From JAWWOL01 sp033851545 (GTDB lineage Bacteria; Actinomycetota; Actinomycetes; JAWWOL01), in NCBI GenBank assembly GCA_033851545.1, contig JAWWOO010000041.1:111743-175742 (forward strand): a DNA stretch of 64,000 nucleotides. Reading direction: 5' to 3'. A model generated the notes under the pieces. That model was not told the DNA's origin and made no database searches. It worked only from the letters and a program-made list of their open reading frames with translations. Within the stretch, counting starts at the first letter, position 1; every line of letters starts with the position of its first letter. Positions 34,535 through 44,046 of this stretch are shown here, in pieces. The translations under genes were made by a program, and so were the position numbers.

Positions 34535-34583
34535 TGCAGTACTGCAGGACGGGCGGTGGGGCGCCCGTCCCGCAGTACTGCAG
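34535..34583. repeat. Full palindromic element with TGCAGTACTGCA ends
   Basis: The left arm starts with TGCAGTACTGCA and continues into GGACGGGCG; the right arm (34562-34582) is its reverse complement with one mismatch. The loop is 6 bases. It lies 28 bases after the ppc stop on the minus strand and 4 bases from the in-frame stop that begins the thioredoxin relic. A partial copy is at 595-629. It could end ppc transcripts; its link with the relic suggests a mobile or recombinogenic repeat. Confidence 0.6.
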
Positions 34584-34610
34584 CGGGAGGGTTGTCAGGT
34601 GGATTGGGGG

Positions 34611-37310
34611 TCAGCCGGTGTTCTGCAGGCCGGCCGCGACGCCGCCGACGCTGAGCAGCAGCAGTCGCTGCTGCGCCTCGGCCTCCGGTCCGTCGAGCCC
34701 GTCGCCGGATCGCAACGCCGTCAGCGCCCGCAGCTGCAGATGCGACAGCGCGTCCACGTAAGGGTTCCGCAGCTCGACGGCCCACCCCAGCACCCGGTGA
34801 CCGGCGAGCAGCGCGTCACGTTGCAGCACGTGCAGCAGCATCGACACCGACAGGTCGAACTCGGCCAGGATGATCTCGGCCAGCGCCGGGCGGTCGGACA
34901 GGGCGAGGTAGCGGGCGGCGATGTCGCGGTCCGCCTTGGCCAACGACATCTCGGCGTTGTCCAGCATCGAGGAGAACAGCGGCCATGCGGCGTAGGCCGC
35001 CCGCAGCTCCGCCAGCCCGCCCTCGCCGGCGGCAGCCGCGGCCAGTCCGGTGCCGAGGCCGTACCAGCCGGGCAGGTTGCACCGGGTCTGCGCCCAGGCG
35101 AACACCCACGGGATCGCCCGCAGGGAGCTGAGGTCGTGGCCGACAGCGCTCTTGCGCCGGGCCGGCCGGGACCCGATGTGCAGCAGCCCGAGCTCCTCGA
35201 GCGGGCTGACCTCGGCGAAGAAGTCCGCAAAGCCGGGGGTCTCGACGAGCCCCCGGTAGGCGCCTTTGGCCGCCTCGCCCGTACGCAGCGCGAGGTCCTT
35301 GAACCGTACGGCTGACTCCGCGGTGCGGGCCTCCACCTCCGGCGTCGAAGCCAGCAGGACCGAGGTCGTCACCTGCTCAAGGTGGCGGACGGCGATCTCG
35401 GGAGTGCCGTAGCGGGCGAGGATGACCTCGCCCTGCTCGGTCACCTTGAACCGGCCGGCCACCGAACCGGGTGCACCGGACAGGATCGCCCGGCCGGCCG
35501 GGCCGCCGCCTCGGCCGAGAGCGCCGCCGCGGCCGTGGAAGAGCGTCAGCGCGATGCCGTGCCGGGCTGCCCACTCGGCCAGCCGGGCCTGGGCGTCGTA
35601 CAGGGAGAGCGTTGCCGAGACCGGGCCGACGTCCTTGGCCGAGTCGGAGTAGCCGAGCATGACCTCGACCCGGCGACCGTTGGCGGCGAGTTGCGCCTGC
35701 GTCGACGGGAAGGTCAGCCACTCCTCGAGGACCGGTACGGAGTTCTCGAGATCCTCCTGGGTCTCGAACAGTGGGACGACGTCGAGCTCGAGCGGGCCGT
35801 CTCCCACGGCGATCCGGGCCAGGGCGCGCACGGCCACGAGGTCGGAGGCGCGGGAGGTGAAGCTGACGATGTAGCGGTGGCATGCGCGGACGCCCCACCG
35901 GTGCTGCAGCGCGGCGATCGCCCGCATCGTCGAGAGGATCTCCCGGGACATGTCGTCGAGCGGTGCGACCGGTTCGCCGAAGCCCTCCCGGGCGACCAGG
36001 TCGAGGACCTCGGAGTCGCGGGCACTGTCCCCGAGGTAGCAGGCCAGCGCGGCGGTGTGCAGTCCGGAGTGCTGGCGGACCTCGAGCTCGGCCAGGTGGA
36101 AGCCGAACGTCTCCGCCTGCCACAGCAGGTCCTGCACGCCGCCGTACGCGACCCGCGCGGCACCGGCCGAAGCCAACGAGGACTGCAGCAGCCGCAGATC
36201 GGCCGTGAAGTCGTCGGCGCTGCGGTAGGCCAGGTCGGCGTGCCGCTCCTGGGTGGCCCGCAGCCGGGCGGCGACGTAGAGCAGGTAGTCGCGGTGCGGC
36301 TCGTCCTCGCTGCTGGTCAGCCGTTCGATCAGCGCCGGGTGCTGGTCGGCTGCCCGCTCGGTCGCGGCCTGCAACCCGGCGGACGGCGGGGTGGACAGGG
36401 CGTCGAGGGTCAACGTCGTCGCCAGCCGCTCGGCCGCGTCGGTCAGCGCCCGCAGCACGTGGTCGGCCTGGACGTCGATCGCCTCGCGGGTGACGCTCGC
36501 CGTGACGTTGGGGTTGCCGTCCCGGTCGCCGCCGATCCAGCTGCCGAGCCGGAGGTAGGTGGGGACCGTGGGCGGTTGGGTGCCTGCGGCGTCGCCGGCG
36601 AGCGCGGACTCGAAGGCCCGGTAGACGACCGGCACCATCGCGAACAACGACTCGTCGAACACCGCCATCGCCGTACGGACCTCGTCGATCGGCCCCGGCC
36701 GCAGCGAGCGGAGCTGGGCGGTTCGCCACAGCGCCGTGATCTCCTCGAGCAGCTGCCGTTCGCGCTCGACCTGGTCCGGCAGGTCGACGGCCTCACCGAC
36801 CCGGTGGATCGCGGTGACGGCCGCCCGTCGGCGGGCCTCGGTCGGGTGCGCCGTGAGCACCGGGTGCACCTCGAGCTCGGGCAGCAGCCCGGCCAGCTGG
36901 TCGGGCTCGAGCCGGCTGACCAGGCCGGAGAACGAGTCCGGCCGGTCGCTCGGCGAGCGGCCGCGCAGTGCCCGTACGCGCTGGCGCTCCTCGGCCAGGT
37001 TGGCCAGCTGGAAGTAGACGGTGAACGCCTTGGCCACCTGCTCGGCCCGCAGCTCGTCGAACTCCTCGACGATCGCCGCCGGGGCCTCAGCCGGCCCTGC
37101 GCCGTTGCGGGCGTCGATCACCGCGCGCCGCAGCCGCTCGACGTCGTCGAACAGGTCCGGGCCCACTGACTCGCGGAGCACCTGTCCGAGCGCGGCGCCG
37201 AACAGCCGCACCTCGGAGCGCAGCTCGCTGGGTACGCCGTGCCTGGCGCTGCTCCGCCCCGGCGTGGCGCTGGCCTGGGCGGGGCTGTTCTCGGCGCTCA
37301 TGCCGGTCAT
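34611..37310 (-). CDS. ppc: Phosphoenolpyruvate carboxylase
   Basis: The product (899 residues from ATG 37310) adds bicarbonate to phosphoenolpyruvate to form oxaloacetate, feeding the TCA cycle. Catalytic landmarks are VLTAHPTEARRR (essential His), GGDRDGNPNVTASVTREAI in the first third, LGYSDSAKDVGPVSA, FHGRGGALGRGGGP and the C-terminal end QNTG, which is near-universal in PEPC. Start choice is uncertain: in-frame starts also lie at 37301 and GTG 37403; none has a strong ribosome site. It is monocistronic, divergent from the GGDEF-EAL gene, and followed by a palindrome. Confidence 0.96.
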   Translation of the reverse strand: MTGMSAENSPAQASATPGRSSARHGVPSELRSEVRLFGAALGQVLRESVGPDLFDDVERLRRAVIDARNGAGPAEAPAAIVEEFDELRAEQVAKAFTVYFQLANLAEERQRVRALRGRSPSDRPDSFSGLVSRLEPDQLAGLLPELEVHPVLTAHPTEARRRAAVTAIHRVGEAVDLPDQVERERQLLEEITALWRTAQLRSLRPGPIDEVRTAMAVFDESLFAMVPVVYRAFESALAGDAAGTQPPTVPTYLRLGSWIGGDRDGNPNVTASVTREAIDVQADHVLRALTDAAERLATTLTLDALSTPPSAGLQAATERAADQHPALIERLTSSEDEPHRDYLLYVAARLRATQERHADLAYRSADDFTADLRLLQSSLASAGAARVAYGGVQDLLWQAETFGFHLAELEVRQHSGLHTAALACYLGDSARDSEVLDLVAREGFGEPVAPLDDMSREILSTMRAIAALQHRWGVRACHRYIVSFTSRASDLVAVRALARIAVGDGPLELDVVPLFETQEDLENSVPVLEEWLTFPSTQAQLAANGRRVEVMLGYSDSAKDVGPVSATLSLYDAQARLAEWAARHGIALTLFHGRGGALGRGGGPAGRAILSGAPGSVAGRFKVTEQGEVILARYGTPEIAVRHLEQVTTSVLLASTPEVEARTAESAVRFKDLALRTGEAAKGAYRGLVETPGFADFFAEVSPLEELGLLHIGSRPARRKSAVGHDLSSLRAIPWVFAWAQTRCNLPGWYGLGTGLAAAAAGEGGLAELRAAYAAWPLFSSMLDNAEMSLAKADRDIAARYLALSDRPALAEIILAEFDLSVSMLLHVLQRDALLAGHRVLGWAVELRNPYVDALSHLQLRALTALRSGDGLDGPEAEAQQRLLLLSVGGVAAGLQNTG

Positions 37311-37543
37311 TGTCACGGAGGACGGCACCCGAGGGGTCAGCGGGGTCCCGCCTGCTGGGCGCGGGTCCGGGCCTGGGCCGGCGAGGGGTTGCGGAGAAAA
37401 CACCCGAATGGCGACTCGCGGTGATTAAACGGTCGCGCTACGGTGATATTGGAGCGACCGAACCACCGACGGTCACTCCCGCTTCCGGGTCCTCCCGTGG
37501 GGCGGCGCGGTCGGGGTTTGGCGCACCGGGGAGATGACCGGCC

Positions 37544-40051
37544 GTGATGGCCTTGCCGGAGCCAGCAGCGCTCGTGTCACCGTCACGCGCCCCTGCGCGG
37601 TCGGCCGGGGGGACCAGGGTCGGTGCGGTGGTCCTCGCCGTCAGCGCCGCCGCGGCGGTCACTCTCGCCTGCTCGGCATGGGCGATCCTCGCGAACGGGA
37701 CCCGGCCCACCGGTTGGTGGATCGCCGGCATCGCCGCCACCCTCGCGGTGGGTGAGCTGCCGCTCGCGCGGATCAGGGTCGGGTACGCCCAGGGCGAGGC
37801 CTACTCCGTCGTCGAGATCGCCGTCCTTGCGTCGCTGGTCGCGCTGCCTGCCGGCTGGACCCCGGTGCTGGCCGTCGCCGTCTCGGTCACGTCGCTGCTG
37901 GTCGGCCGTACGAAGATCAAGGTGCTGTTCAACACCGCCAACGCCGTGGTCGGCGCGGGGCTGGCCACCCTGGTTTTCACCGCGCTCGGCGGCCAGATGT
38001 TCCCCCTACGCCCCTGGTCAGCCGTCGCCGTCGCCGTGGCCGTCCTGGTCTACAGCGCCTGGACCCAGCTGGCCGTCTCCGCCGTCCTCAGTGCGGCCAC
38101 CGGTGTCACGCTGCGCGAGGCCATCCTCCCGGCGCTTCCCCTGCGCAGCCTCACCGCCGTCGGCAACATCGTCCTGGGGCTGTTCTTCATGGTCGAGATC
38201 GAGCGGGTCCCCGTGGACACGCTGGTCGTCCTGCCGATCTTCGGCGCGCTGATCGTGCTGGCCTACCGCGGCTACGTCCGCGCGCTGGACGAGCGCGACC
38301 TCTGGCAGCAGCTGGAGGTGGCGACCAAGGCGCTGCAGCAGCTCGACGAGGAGCTCGTCCTGGCCGCCGCCGCCGAGCGCGCCCCGGGCCTGTTCCGGGT
38401 GGAGGCGGCCGAGATCGAGGTCTTCGGCAAGCGCAGGGGAGACGTCTCGGTGTCGCACCGGCACTACCTGGGTGAGGGTGAGTTCCACTACCCACGAGCC
38501 GGTGAGTCGCCTGCCTGGTACGACGACGGTGTGCTGGTCGTGCACCGGGTGCCCGACGAGCCCTACCAGCTGGCCTCGGCCACGCTGCCGGCGATGGCCG
38601 GGGTGAGCGGCGTACTGCGGCTGTGGTCCTCGCAGCCGGCGCCCTTCCTGCGCCGGGACGAACGGTTGATCGGCACCTACGCCCAGGCGGTCAGCTCGGC
38701 GCTGCTGAACGCCCGCCTCTACCGCGAGGTGCTCGAGCAGGCAACGCTGAAGTCGTTCGAGGCCGAGCACGACGCTCTGACCGGCCTGGCCAACCGGGCG
38801 CTGCTGCTGCGCAGGGCCGACGAGGCCATCGCTGCCGACCGCCGTACGGGACGTTCCTCGGCGCTGGTCCTGCTGGACCTCGACCACTTCAAGCACGTCA
38901 ACGACACCCTCGGGCACGCGGCCGGCGATGCGCTGCTGCGCGCGGTCGGCCACCGGCTGCCGCCGTTGCTCCGCAGCGCCGACACGGTCGCCCGGCTCGG
39001 CGGCGACGAGTTCGCGGTGCTGCTGCGCGACGTCGAGTCGCCGGCCTCGGCCATGCGCCGGACACAGGCGCTGCTGCGCACGATCAGCGAGCCGCTGCGG
39101 GTGGGGACGCTCGAGATCGCCGTCCACGCCAGTGCCGGCATCGCCGTACACCCCGACGACGCCGTGGACGTGGACACGCTGCTGCAGCGGGCGGACGTCG
39201 CGATGTACCACGCGAAGCGCAACCGCGGCACGGCCAGCCAGTACGACACCTCCCTCGAGGGCAACGCGGGCTTCGCCTGGTTGGCCATGGGCGCCGAGCT
39301 GCGCCAGGCGCTGGACCGCGACGAGCTCGAGGTCTTCTTCCAGCCGCAGGTCGACCTGGTCACCCACCGGGTCGCCGGCTTCGAGGCACTGGTCCGCTGG
39401 CAGCACCCCCAACGGGGCCTGGTCGGGCCCAACGAGTTCATCCCGGTCGCGGAGCAGTCCGGGCTGGTCGGCGAGCTGACCCTGCGGGTGCTCGACATGG
39501 CCTGCGAGCAGGCCGCCAGCTGGCCCGAGGTCGACGGCCATCGGCCCAGCATCGCGGTCAACCTCTCAGCCCGCTCGCTGCTCGACCTCGGTCTGGCCGA
39601 CGACATCGAGGCGGTGCTGCGCAAGCACCACCTCGACCCCGCGCGTCTCAAGCTCGAGATCACCGAGACCACGATGCTGGGCGAGGTGCACCTGGTGGTC
39701 GACGTCCTCGACCGGCTGCGGGCGCTCGGGGTGCAGATCGCCGTCGACGACTTCGGGACGGGCTACTCCTCGCTCACCTTCCTGCAACGGGTCCAGGTCA
39801 ACGAGCTCAAGATCGACCGGTCGTTCGTGGCCGGGATGCTGAACTTCCCGCACGACGCCGCGATCGTGCGGGCCACGGTCGACCTGGCCAGGTCGTTCGG
39901 CCTGCTGACCGTCGCCGAGGGCGTCGAGTCACCGGCAGCGGCGCGGCAGCTCGAGGAGCTCGGCGTCGACCTGGGCCAGGGATTCTGGTACGCCAGGCCG
40001 GTCCGCCCCGAGATCGCCATCGGCATGGTCGGGGTCGTCCTGCCGGCTTGA
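37544..40051 (+). CDS. Membrane-bound GGDEF-EAL protein (cyclic di-GMP synthase/hydrolase)
   Basis: The 835-residue protein has an N-terminal membrane domain (about residues 20-235, MASE-like), a GAF-like sensory region (~280-400), a GGDEF domain and an EAL domain. The cyclase site is intact (GGDEF at 486-490), with an inhibitory RxxD site at 477-480. The phosphodiesterase domain also keeps its residues: EAL at 614-616, NLSARS, EITETTML, DDFGTGYSS, KIDRSF and AEGVES. Both activities are therefore possible; which dominates is unknown. GTG 37544 is directly followed by ATG 37547; GGGGAG lies 10 bases before the GTG. Confidence 0.93.
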   Translation: MMALPEPAALVSPSRAPARSAGGTRVGAVVLAVSAAAAVTLACSAWAILANGTRPTGWWIAGIAATLAVGELPLARIRVGYAQGEAYSVVEIAVLASLVALPAGWTPVLAVAVSVTSLLVGRTKIKVLFNTANAVVGAGLATLVFTALGGQMFPLRPWSAVAVAVAVLVYSAWTQLAVSAVLSAATGVTLREAILPALPLRSLTAVGNIVLGLFFMVEIERVPVDTLVVLPIFGALIVLAYRGYVRALDERDLWQQLEVATKALQQLDEELVLAAAAERAPGLFRVEAAEIEVFGKRRGDVSVSHRHYLGEGEFHYPRAGESPAWYDDGVLVVHRVPDEPYQLASATLPAMAGVSGVLRLWSSQPAPFLRRDERLIGTYAQAVSSALLNARLYREVLEQATLKSFEAEHDALTGLANRALLLRRADEAIAADRRTGRSSALVLLDLDHFKHVNDTLGHAAGDALLRAVGHRLPPLLRSADTVARLGGDEFAVLLRDVESPASAMRRTQALLRTISEPLRVGTLEIAVHASAGIAVHPDDAVDVDTLLQRADVAMYHAKRNRGTASQYDTSLEGNAGFAWLAMGAELRQALDRDELEVFFQPQVDLVTHRVAGFEALVRWQHPQRGLVGPNEFIPVAEQSGLVGELTLRVLDMACEQAASWPEVDGHRPSIAVNLSARSLLDLGLADDIEAVLRKHHLDPARLKLEITETTMLGEVHLVVDVLDRLRALGVQIAVDDFGTGYSSLTFLQRVQVNELKIDRSFVAGMLNFPHDAAIVRATVDLARSFGLLTVAEGVESPAAARQLEELGVDLGQGFWYARPVRPEIAIGMVGVVLPA

Positions 40052-40214
40052 CCTGGGACCAGGCAGCGAGGCCGGCGAGCCGGAAGCCCCTCCTGGGGGG
40101 CCGGCGGGTCAACACCCGATTTGTCCCCCGCGCGCGGGTACGGCCAGGCCTCGCGACTGCAGTCTGTGTGTCTCATTAGGATGAGCGCCGCGAACCCAAG
40201 CAAGGGAGCGGCTG

Positions 40215-40583
40215 GTGCTGACCGGATACTTCGGCGCGTACGCGATGGTGGGCCTGCTGGTCCTGGTCGGGTGTGCCTTCCTGACGACCGCTGTCATGGC
40301 CAACCGGCTGCTCCGACCGTTCCGGCCGACCTTCGAGAAGCTGACGACGTATGAGTCGGGCGTCGACCCGGTCGGCAGCGACTGGGCGCAGACCCAGATC
40401 CGCTACTACGTGTTCGCGTTCCTCTACGTGATCTTTGCCGTGGAGTCGGTGTTCCTGTTCCCCTGGGCGACCGTCTACCGCGGCTTCGGCGTGCAGAGCC
40501 TGGTCGAGATGGGCGTCTTCGTCGGCATCCTCGCGATCGCCCTGCTGTACGCGTGGCGGCGCAAGGTGCTCACGTGGGTGTGA
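40215..40583 (+). CDS. NADH-quinone oxidoreductase subunit A (cluster 2)
   Basis: The 122-residue NuoA paralogue opens a second complex I cluster. It retains three helices and TYESGVDP where operon 1 has YECGIEP, so the quinone-proximal loop cysteine is replaced by serine. RYYVFAFLYVIFAVESVFLF follows. GTG 40215 follows AAGGGA. The 163-base gap from the GGDEF-EAL gene holds GC-rich dyads and a TTAGGAT at about 40177 that could be a -10 box; no operator was recognised. Confidence 0.94.
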   Translation: MLTGYFGAYAMVGLLVLVGCAFLTTAVMANRLLRPFRPTFEKLTTYESGVDPVGSDWAQTQIRYYVFAFLYVIFAVESVFLFPWATVYRGFGVQSLVEMGVFVGILAIALLYAWRRKVLTWV

Positions 40584-41287
40584 CCCCCGGCCAGGAGCCG
40601 TTGTTGTTCGCCCCCGCAACCTTGCCGGTCATCTCCGGCGGACCGCTCGCGCCCAGCGGCACGGACGCCCCCGCGCCTATGCGGTTCGTCCTCAACTGGG
40701 GCCGCCGCTACAGCCTGTGGGTGTTCAACTTCGGGCTGGCCTGCTGCGCCATCGAGTTCATCGCCTCGTCGATGAGCCAGCACGACTTCATCCGCCTCGG
40801 CGTGATCCCGTTCGCGAACGGGCCGCGTCAGGCCGACCTGATGGTCGTCTCCGGCACCGTCACGGACAAGATGGCGCCCGCCGTACGACGGTTGTACGAG
40901 CAGATGCCCGAGCCCAAGTACGTCATCTCCTTCGGCGCCTGCTCCAACTGCGGCGGACCCTACTGGGACTCCTACTCGGTCACCAAGGGCGTCGACCAGA
41001 TCATCCCAGTCGACGTCTACGTGCCCGGCTGCCCGCCGCGGCCCGAGGCCTTGCTGCACGGCATCCTCAAGCTGCAGGACAAGATCGCCGGCGAACGGCT
41101 GCCGTTGCAGGCGTCCGCGAAGTCCGTACGGCCATCGGCGGCGGTGTTCCAGCGTCCCTTCGTCTCCCCGCCGCCGCAGGTGCCGCAGCACGGCGCGGTC
41201 CGGCACCGGGTCCACGGGCTGCCGCAGCCGATCCGGCTTGCTTCGTCGGTCGACCCGGCAACCGAACTCCCGACGGACTCGACGTGA
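40580..41287 (+). CDS. NADH-quinone oxidoreductase subunit B (cluster 2)
   Basis: This NuoB paralogue (235 residues) keeps the N2 cluster ligands: adjacent cysteines in FGLACCAIEFIAS, one in FGACSNCGGPYWD (with an extra cysteine three residues later), and PGCPPRPEALL. It therefore looks able to hold N2. A C-terminal extension of about 60 residues rich in Pro and Ser is unlike NuoB1. GTG 40580 overlaps the NuoA2 stop by 4 bases, matching every other junction in the cluster; GTG 40574 is an alternative. Confidence 0.94.
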   Translation: MTPGQEPLLFAPATLPVISGGPLAPSGTDAPAPMRFVLNWGRRYSLWVFNFGLACCAIEFIASSMSQHDFIRLGVIPFANGPRQADLMVVSGTVTDKMAPAVRRLYEQMPEPKYVISFGACSNCGGPYWDSYSVTKGVDQIIPVDVYVPGCPPRPEALLHGILKLQDKIAGERLPLQASAKSVRPSAAVFQRPFVSPPPQVPQHGAVRHRVHGLPQPIRLASSVDPATELPTDST

Positions 41288-41856
41288 CCCCGGAAGAGGT
41301 CGCGGCCCGGTTGGTGGAGCTGCTCGGCGAGGGTGTCAGCTCCGAGGTGGCGTACGGCACGGCTACGGTCGACGTGCCCACCCCCCGCTGGGTCGAGGCG
41401 GTCCAGGCGGCCATCGCCGACGAGCAGATCTCAGCGACCTACTTCGACTGGCTGTCAGCGGTCGACGAGCTCGACGAAGGGTTCTCCGTCCTGGTCCACC
41501 TGTGGTCGCTGACACTGCACCACCACGTCCTGATCCGTACCCGCGTGCCTCGCGCGGCCGCCGTGCTGCCGACGCTCACCGGCGTCTTCCGTGGCGCGTC
41601 GTGGCACGAGCGCGAGACGCACGAGATGTTCGGGATCGGCTTCGACGGGCACGCGGGGCTCGTACCCCTGCTGTTGCCTGAGGGCTTCGAGGGTCATCCG
41701 CTGCGCAAGGAGTTCGTCCTGGCCAGCCGGGTGGCCAAGCCGTGGCCTGGGGCCAAGGAGCCAGGTGAGCCGGAGGATGGCACCGTTGGCCGTCGCAGGA
41801 TGCTGCCGCCTGGGGTGCCGGAGCCGGGCACCTGGGGTCCCGAGGCCCCGCGATGA
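41284..41856 (+). CDS. NADH-quinone oxidoreductase subunit C (cluster 2)
   Basis: The 190-residue NuoC paralogue shows GASWHERETHEMFGIGFDGH near residues 103-122 and GFEGHPLRKEFVL after it, the family signature. It lacks the N-terminal extension of NuoC1 and has a Pro/Gly-rich tail. It is not fused to a NuoD domain; its stop overlaps the NuoH2 start by 4 bases, so there is no space for a nuoD gene, which would normally come next. Confidence 0.92.
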   Translation: MTPEEVAARLVELLGEGVSSEVAYGTATVDVPTPRWVEAVQAAIADEQISATYFDWLSAVDELDEGFSVLVHLWSLTLHHHVLIRTRVPRAAAVLPTLTGVFRGASWHERETHEMFGIGFDGHAGLVPLLLPEGFEGHPLRKEFVLASRVAKPWPGAKEPGEPEDGTVGRRRMLPPGVPEPGTWGPEAPR

Positions 41857-42815
41857 CGACAGCGCTCGAGGTCGCGGCCAAGCTGCTCGTCGTGCTGTTG
41901 GTGTTCCTCACCGTCCCCCTGCTGGTAGGGCAGATGGAGCACAAGGCGATGGCGCACATGCAGGGCCGGCTCGGCCCGATGTACGCGGGTGGTTTCCACG
42001 GCTGGGCCCAGCTCGTCGCCGACGGCGTCAAGTTCGCCCAGAAGGAGTCGGTGGTCCCCAAGGCCGCCGACCGCAGGGTGTTCGAGCTGGCGCCGTTCGT
42101 GGCGCTGCTGCCCTACCTCATCGTGCTGATCGTCATCCCGGTCGGCCCGGGGCAGGTCGCCAGCAGCCTCGACATCGGCATCTTCTTCGCCCTCGCAGTC
42201 GTGAGCGTCGGCATCATCGGCGTGCTGATGGCCGGCTGGTCGAGTGCCAACAAGTACGCGCTGATCGGCGGTGTCCGGGCAGCCGCCCAGCTGATGGCGT
42301 ACGAGCTGCCGCTGGTCCTGGCTGCCGCAAGCGCCGCGATGGCGGCCGGAACCCTGTCCCTGTCGGGTATCGCGACCGCCTGGTCCTGGTGGTGGCTGCC
42401 CTGGCAGGGCGTCGCCGCCGTGGTGTTCTTCGTCGCCGGGATGGCCGAGCTGCGCCGGCCGCCGTTCGACATGCCCTACGCCGACAGCGAGATCATCTTC
42501 GGCCCGCTGACCGAGTACACCGGCCTGCGTTTCGCGTTGTTCCTGCTCTCCGAGTACGTCGGCATCGTCGTGCTCGCGGCACTGACGACGGTGCTGTTCC
42601 TCGGCGGCTGGCGTGGACCGTTCCTCGACCACCAGCTGGGCTGGCTGTGGACGCTGATCAAGGTGCTGGGCCTGTCGTTCCTGGTGATCTGGGCCCGGGT
42701 CGCCTATCCCCGGCTCCGGGAGGACCAGCTGCAGAAGCTCGCGTGGACCGTGCTCGTACCGCTGTCCCTTCTCCAGGTCGTGGTGACCGCTGTCGTACGG
42801 GTGGCGACGGCATGA
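41853..42815 (+). CDS. NADH-quinone oxidoreductase subunit H (cluster 2)
   Basis: This 320-residue NuoH paralogue has eight predicted helices. The quinone-tunnel loop differs from NuoH1: EHKAMAHMQGRLGPMYAGGF replaces ERRVVARMQQRLGPNRVGP, and the acidic loop reads AELRRPPFDMPYADSEIIFG rather than GETNRAPFDLPEAEGELVGG. The conserved Pro-Phe-Asp core is kept. The long tail of NuoH1 is absent. ATG 41853 overlaps the NuoC2 stop; its stop overlaps the NuoI2 ATG. Confidence 0.94.
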   Translation: MTTALEVAAKLLVVLLVFLTVPLLVGQMEHKAMAHMQGRLGPMYAGGFHGWAQLVADGVKFAQKESVVPKAADRRVFELAPFVALLPYLIVLIVIPVGPGQVASSLDIGIFFALAVVSVGIIGVLMAGWSSANKYALIGGVRAAAQLMAYELPLVLAAASAAMAAGTLSLSGIATAWSWWWLPWQGVAAVVFFVAGMAELRRPPFDMPYADSEIIFGPLTEYTGLRFALFLLSEYVGIVVLAALTTVLFLGGWRGPFLDHQLGWLWTLIKVLGLSFLVIWARVAYPRLREDQLQKLAWTVLVPLSLLQVVVTAVVRVATA

Positions 42816-43474
42816 GCGGGGTCCCCGGCTCCGGCCTGGCACGCGGCCTCGCGGTGACGTTGCGGACGATGTCGCGTCCGTCGATCACCCGGCAGTACCC
42901 CGACGTCAAGCCCGACCTGCCCCCACGGTCGCGCGGCGTCATCGCCTTGTTCGAGGAGAACTGCACCGTCTGCATGCTCTGCGCCCGTGAGTGCCCCGAC
43001 TGGTGCATCTACATCGAGTCGCACAAGGAGGTCGTGCCGGCCAAGGAGCCGGGCGCCCGCGAGCGCACCCGCAACATGCTCGACCGGTTCGCGATCGACT
43101 TCGCCCTGTGCATGTACTGCGGCATCTGCATCGAGGTCTGCCCCTTCGACGCGCTGTTCTGGACCCCTGAGTTCGAGTACGCCGAGTACGACGTCGGCGA
43201 CCTGACCCACGAGAAGGACCGGCTGCGCGACTGGATGTGGACCGTGCCGGCACCGCCAGCCGTCGACCCGGCGGCCGAGCAGCCCAAGGAGCTGCTCGCC
43301 GCGGAGAAGGCGCTGGACAAGGCTGCCACCGCCCGTGCCGCCGCCTCCACCTCCACCTCCGCGGAGGTGGCTGCACCGGACGATCCGACGATGCCGTCGT
43401 CTGCCGAACCCGCGTCCGAACAGGCTGCCGAGTCGGACTCGGCGAGTGCGCCCGAGGATGGTGGCCCGGCGTGA
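42812..43474 (+). CDS. NADH-quinone oxidoreductase subunit I (cluster 2)
   Basis: The product (220 residues) carries two ferredoxin motifs with canonical CxxCxxCxxxCP spacing, ENCTVCMLCARECPDWCI and FALCMYCGICIEVCPFDALF, for clusters N6a and N6b. The last 75 residues are a low-complexity Ala/Glu/Ser/Pro tail. A soluble electron donor such as ferredoxin, or a borrowed NADH module, would have to feed these clusters because no NuoE, F or G is encoded here. ATG 42812 overlaps the NuoH2 stop; its stop overlaps the NuoJ2 GTG. Confidence 0.94.
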   Translation: MSGVPGSGLARGLAVTLRTMSRPSITRQYPDVKPDLPPRSRGVIALFEENCTVCMLCARECPDWCIYIESHKEVVPAKEPGARERTRNMLDRFAIDFALCMYCGICIEVCPFDALFWTPEFEYAEYDVGDLTHEKDRLRDWMWTVPAPPAVDPAAEQPKELLAAEKALDKAATARAAASTSTSAEVAAPDDPTMPSSAEPASEQAAESDSASAPEDGGPA

Positions 43475-44046
43475 GCGCCCTGCTGCTCGCGCTGCCCCAG
43501 CAGGTCGGACCTGCGCCCTCGTACGGGAGCTGGCACGGTCCGGAGGCGTTGTTCGGCTGCCTCGGCGTGATTGCCGTCGGGTCCGCACTGCTCGTCGTGA
43601 CCGCCCGCAACGTCGTGCACGCGGCGCTGTGGCTGGTGGTGACCCTCGGCGCGCTGGCCGGCGGCTACCTCGTGCTGACCGCCGAGCTGGTGGCCTGGGT
43701 CCAGGTGCTGATCTACATCGGTGCCGTCGTGGTGCTGCTGCTGTTCGCGACGATGCTCACCAGGGCGCCGATCGGCAGGACGTTCGACCTCGACAGCGAC
43801 AACAAGCTGCTGGCCGCGATCGTCGGGCTGGCCACGGCCGCGACCCTGGTAGTGCTGGTCGTCGACGCGTTCAAGTCCGGCTGGGTGGACGTGCAACACG
43901 CTCCCATCGGGACGGCCCAGGCTGACGGCGCCGCGGTCTTCCGGTCGTGGGTGCTGCCGTTCGAGGTCGTGTCGGTGCTGCTGCTGGCGGCCCTGGTCGG
44001 TGCGATCGTTCTGGTCCGCAAGCCCGATCCGGACGAGGCCGGCTGA
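43471..44046 (+). CDS. NADH-quinone oxidoreductase subunit J (cluster 2)
   Basis: This 191-residue ND6-type subunit has five predicted helices and the family segment WVQVLIYIGAVVVLLLFATM near residues 76-95. It is shorter than NuoJ1 because it has no polar tail. GTG 43471 overlaps the NuoI2 stop by 4 bases; its stop TGA shares one base with the NuoK2 ATG at 44046. Confidence 0.93.
   Translation: MSALLLALPQQVGPAPSYGSWHGPEALFGCLGVIAVGSALLVVTARNVVHAALWLVVTLGALAGGYLVLTAELVAWVQVLIYIGAVVVLLLFATMLTRAPIGRTFDLDSDNKLLAAIVGLATAATLVVLVVDAFKSGWVDVQHAPIGTAQADGAAVFRSWVLPFEVVSVLLLAALVGAIVLVRKPDPDEAG

Noticed and set aside
34285..34761. Plus-strand frame over the thioredoxin relic and palindrome
   Set aside because: Antisense of the relic and of the ppc end; the minus strand gives the thioredoxin match.
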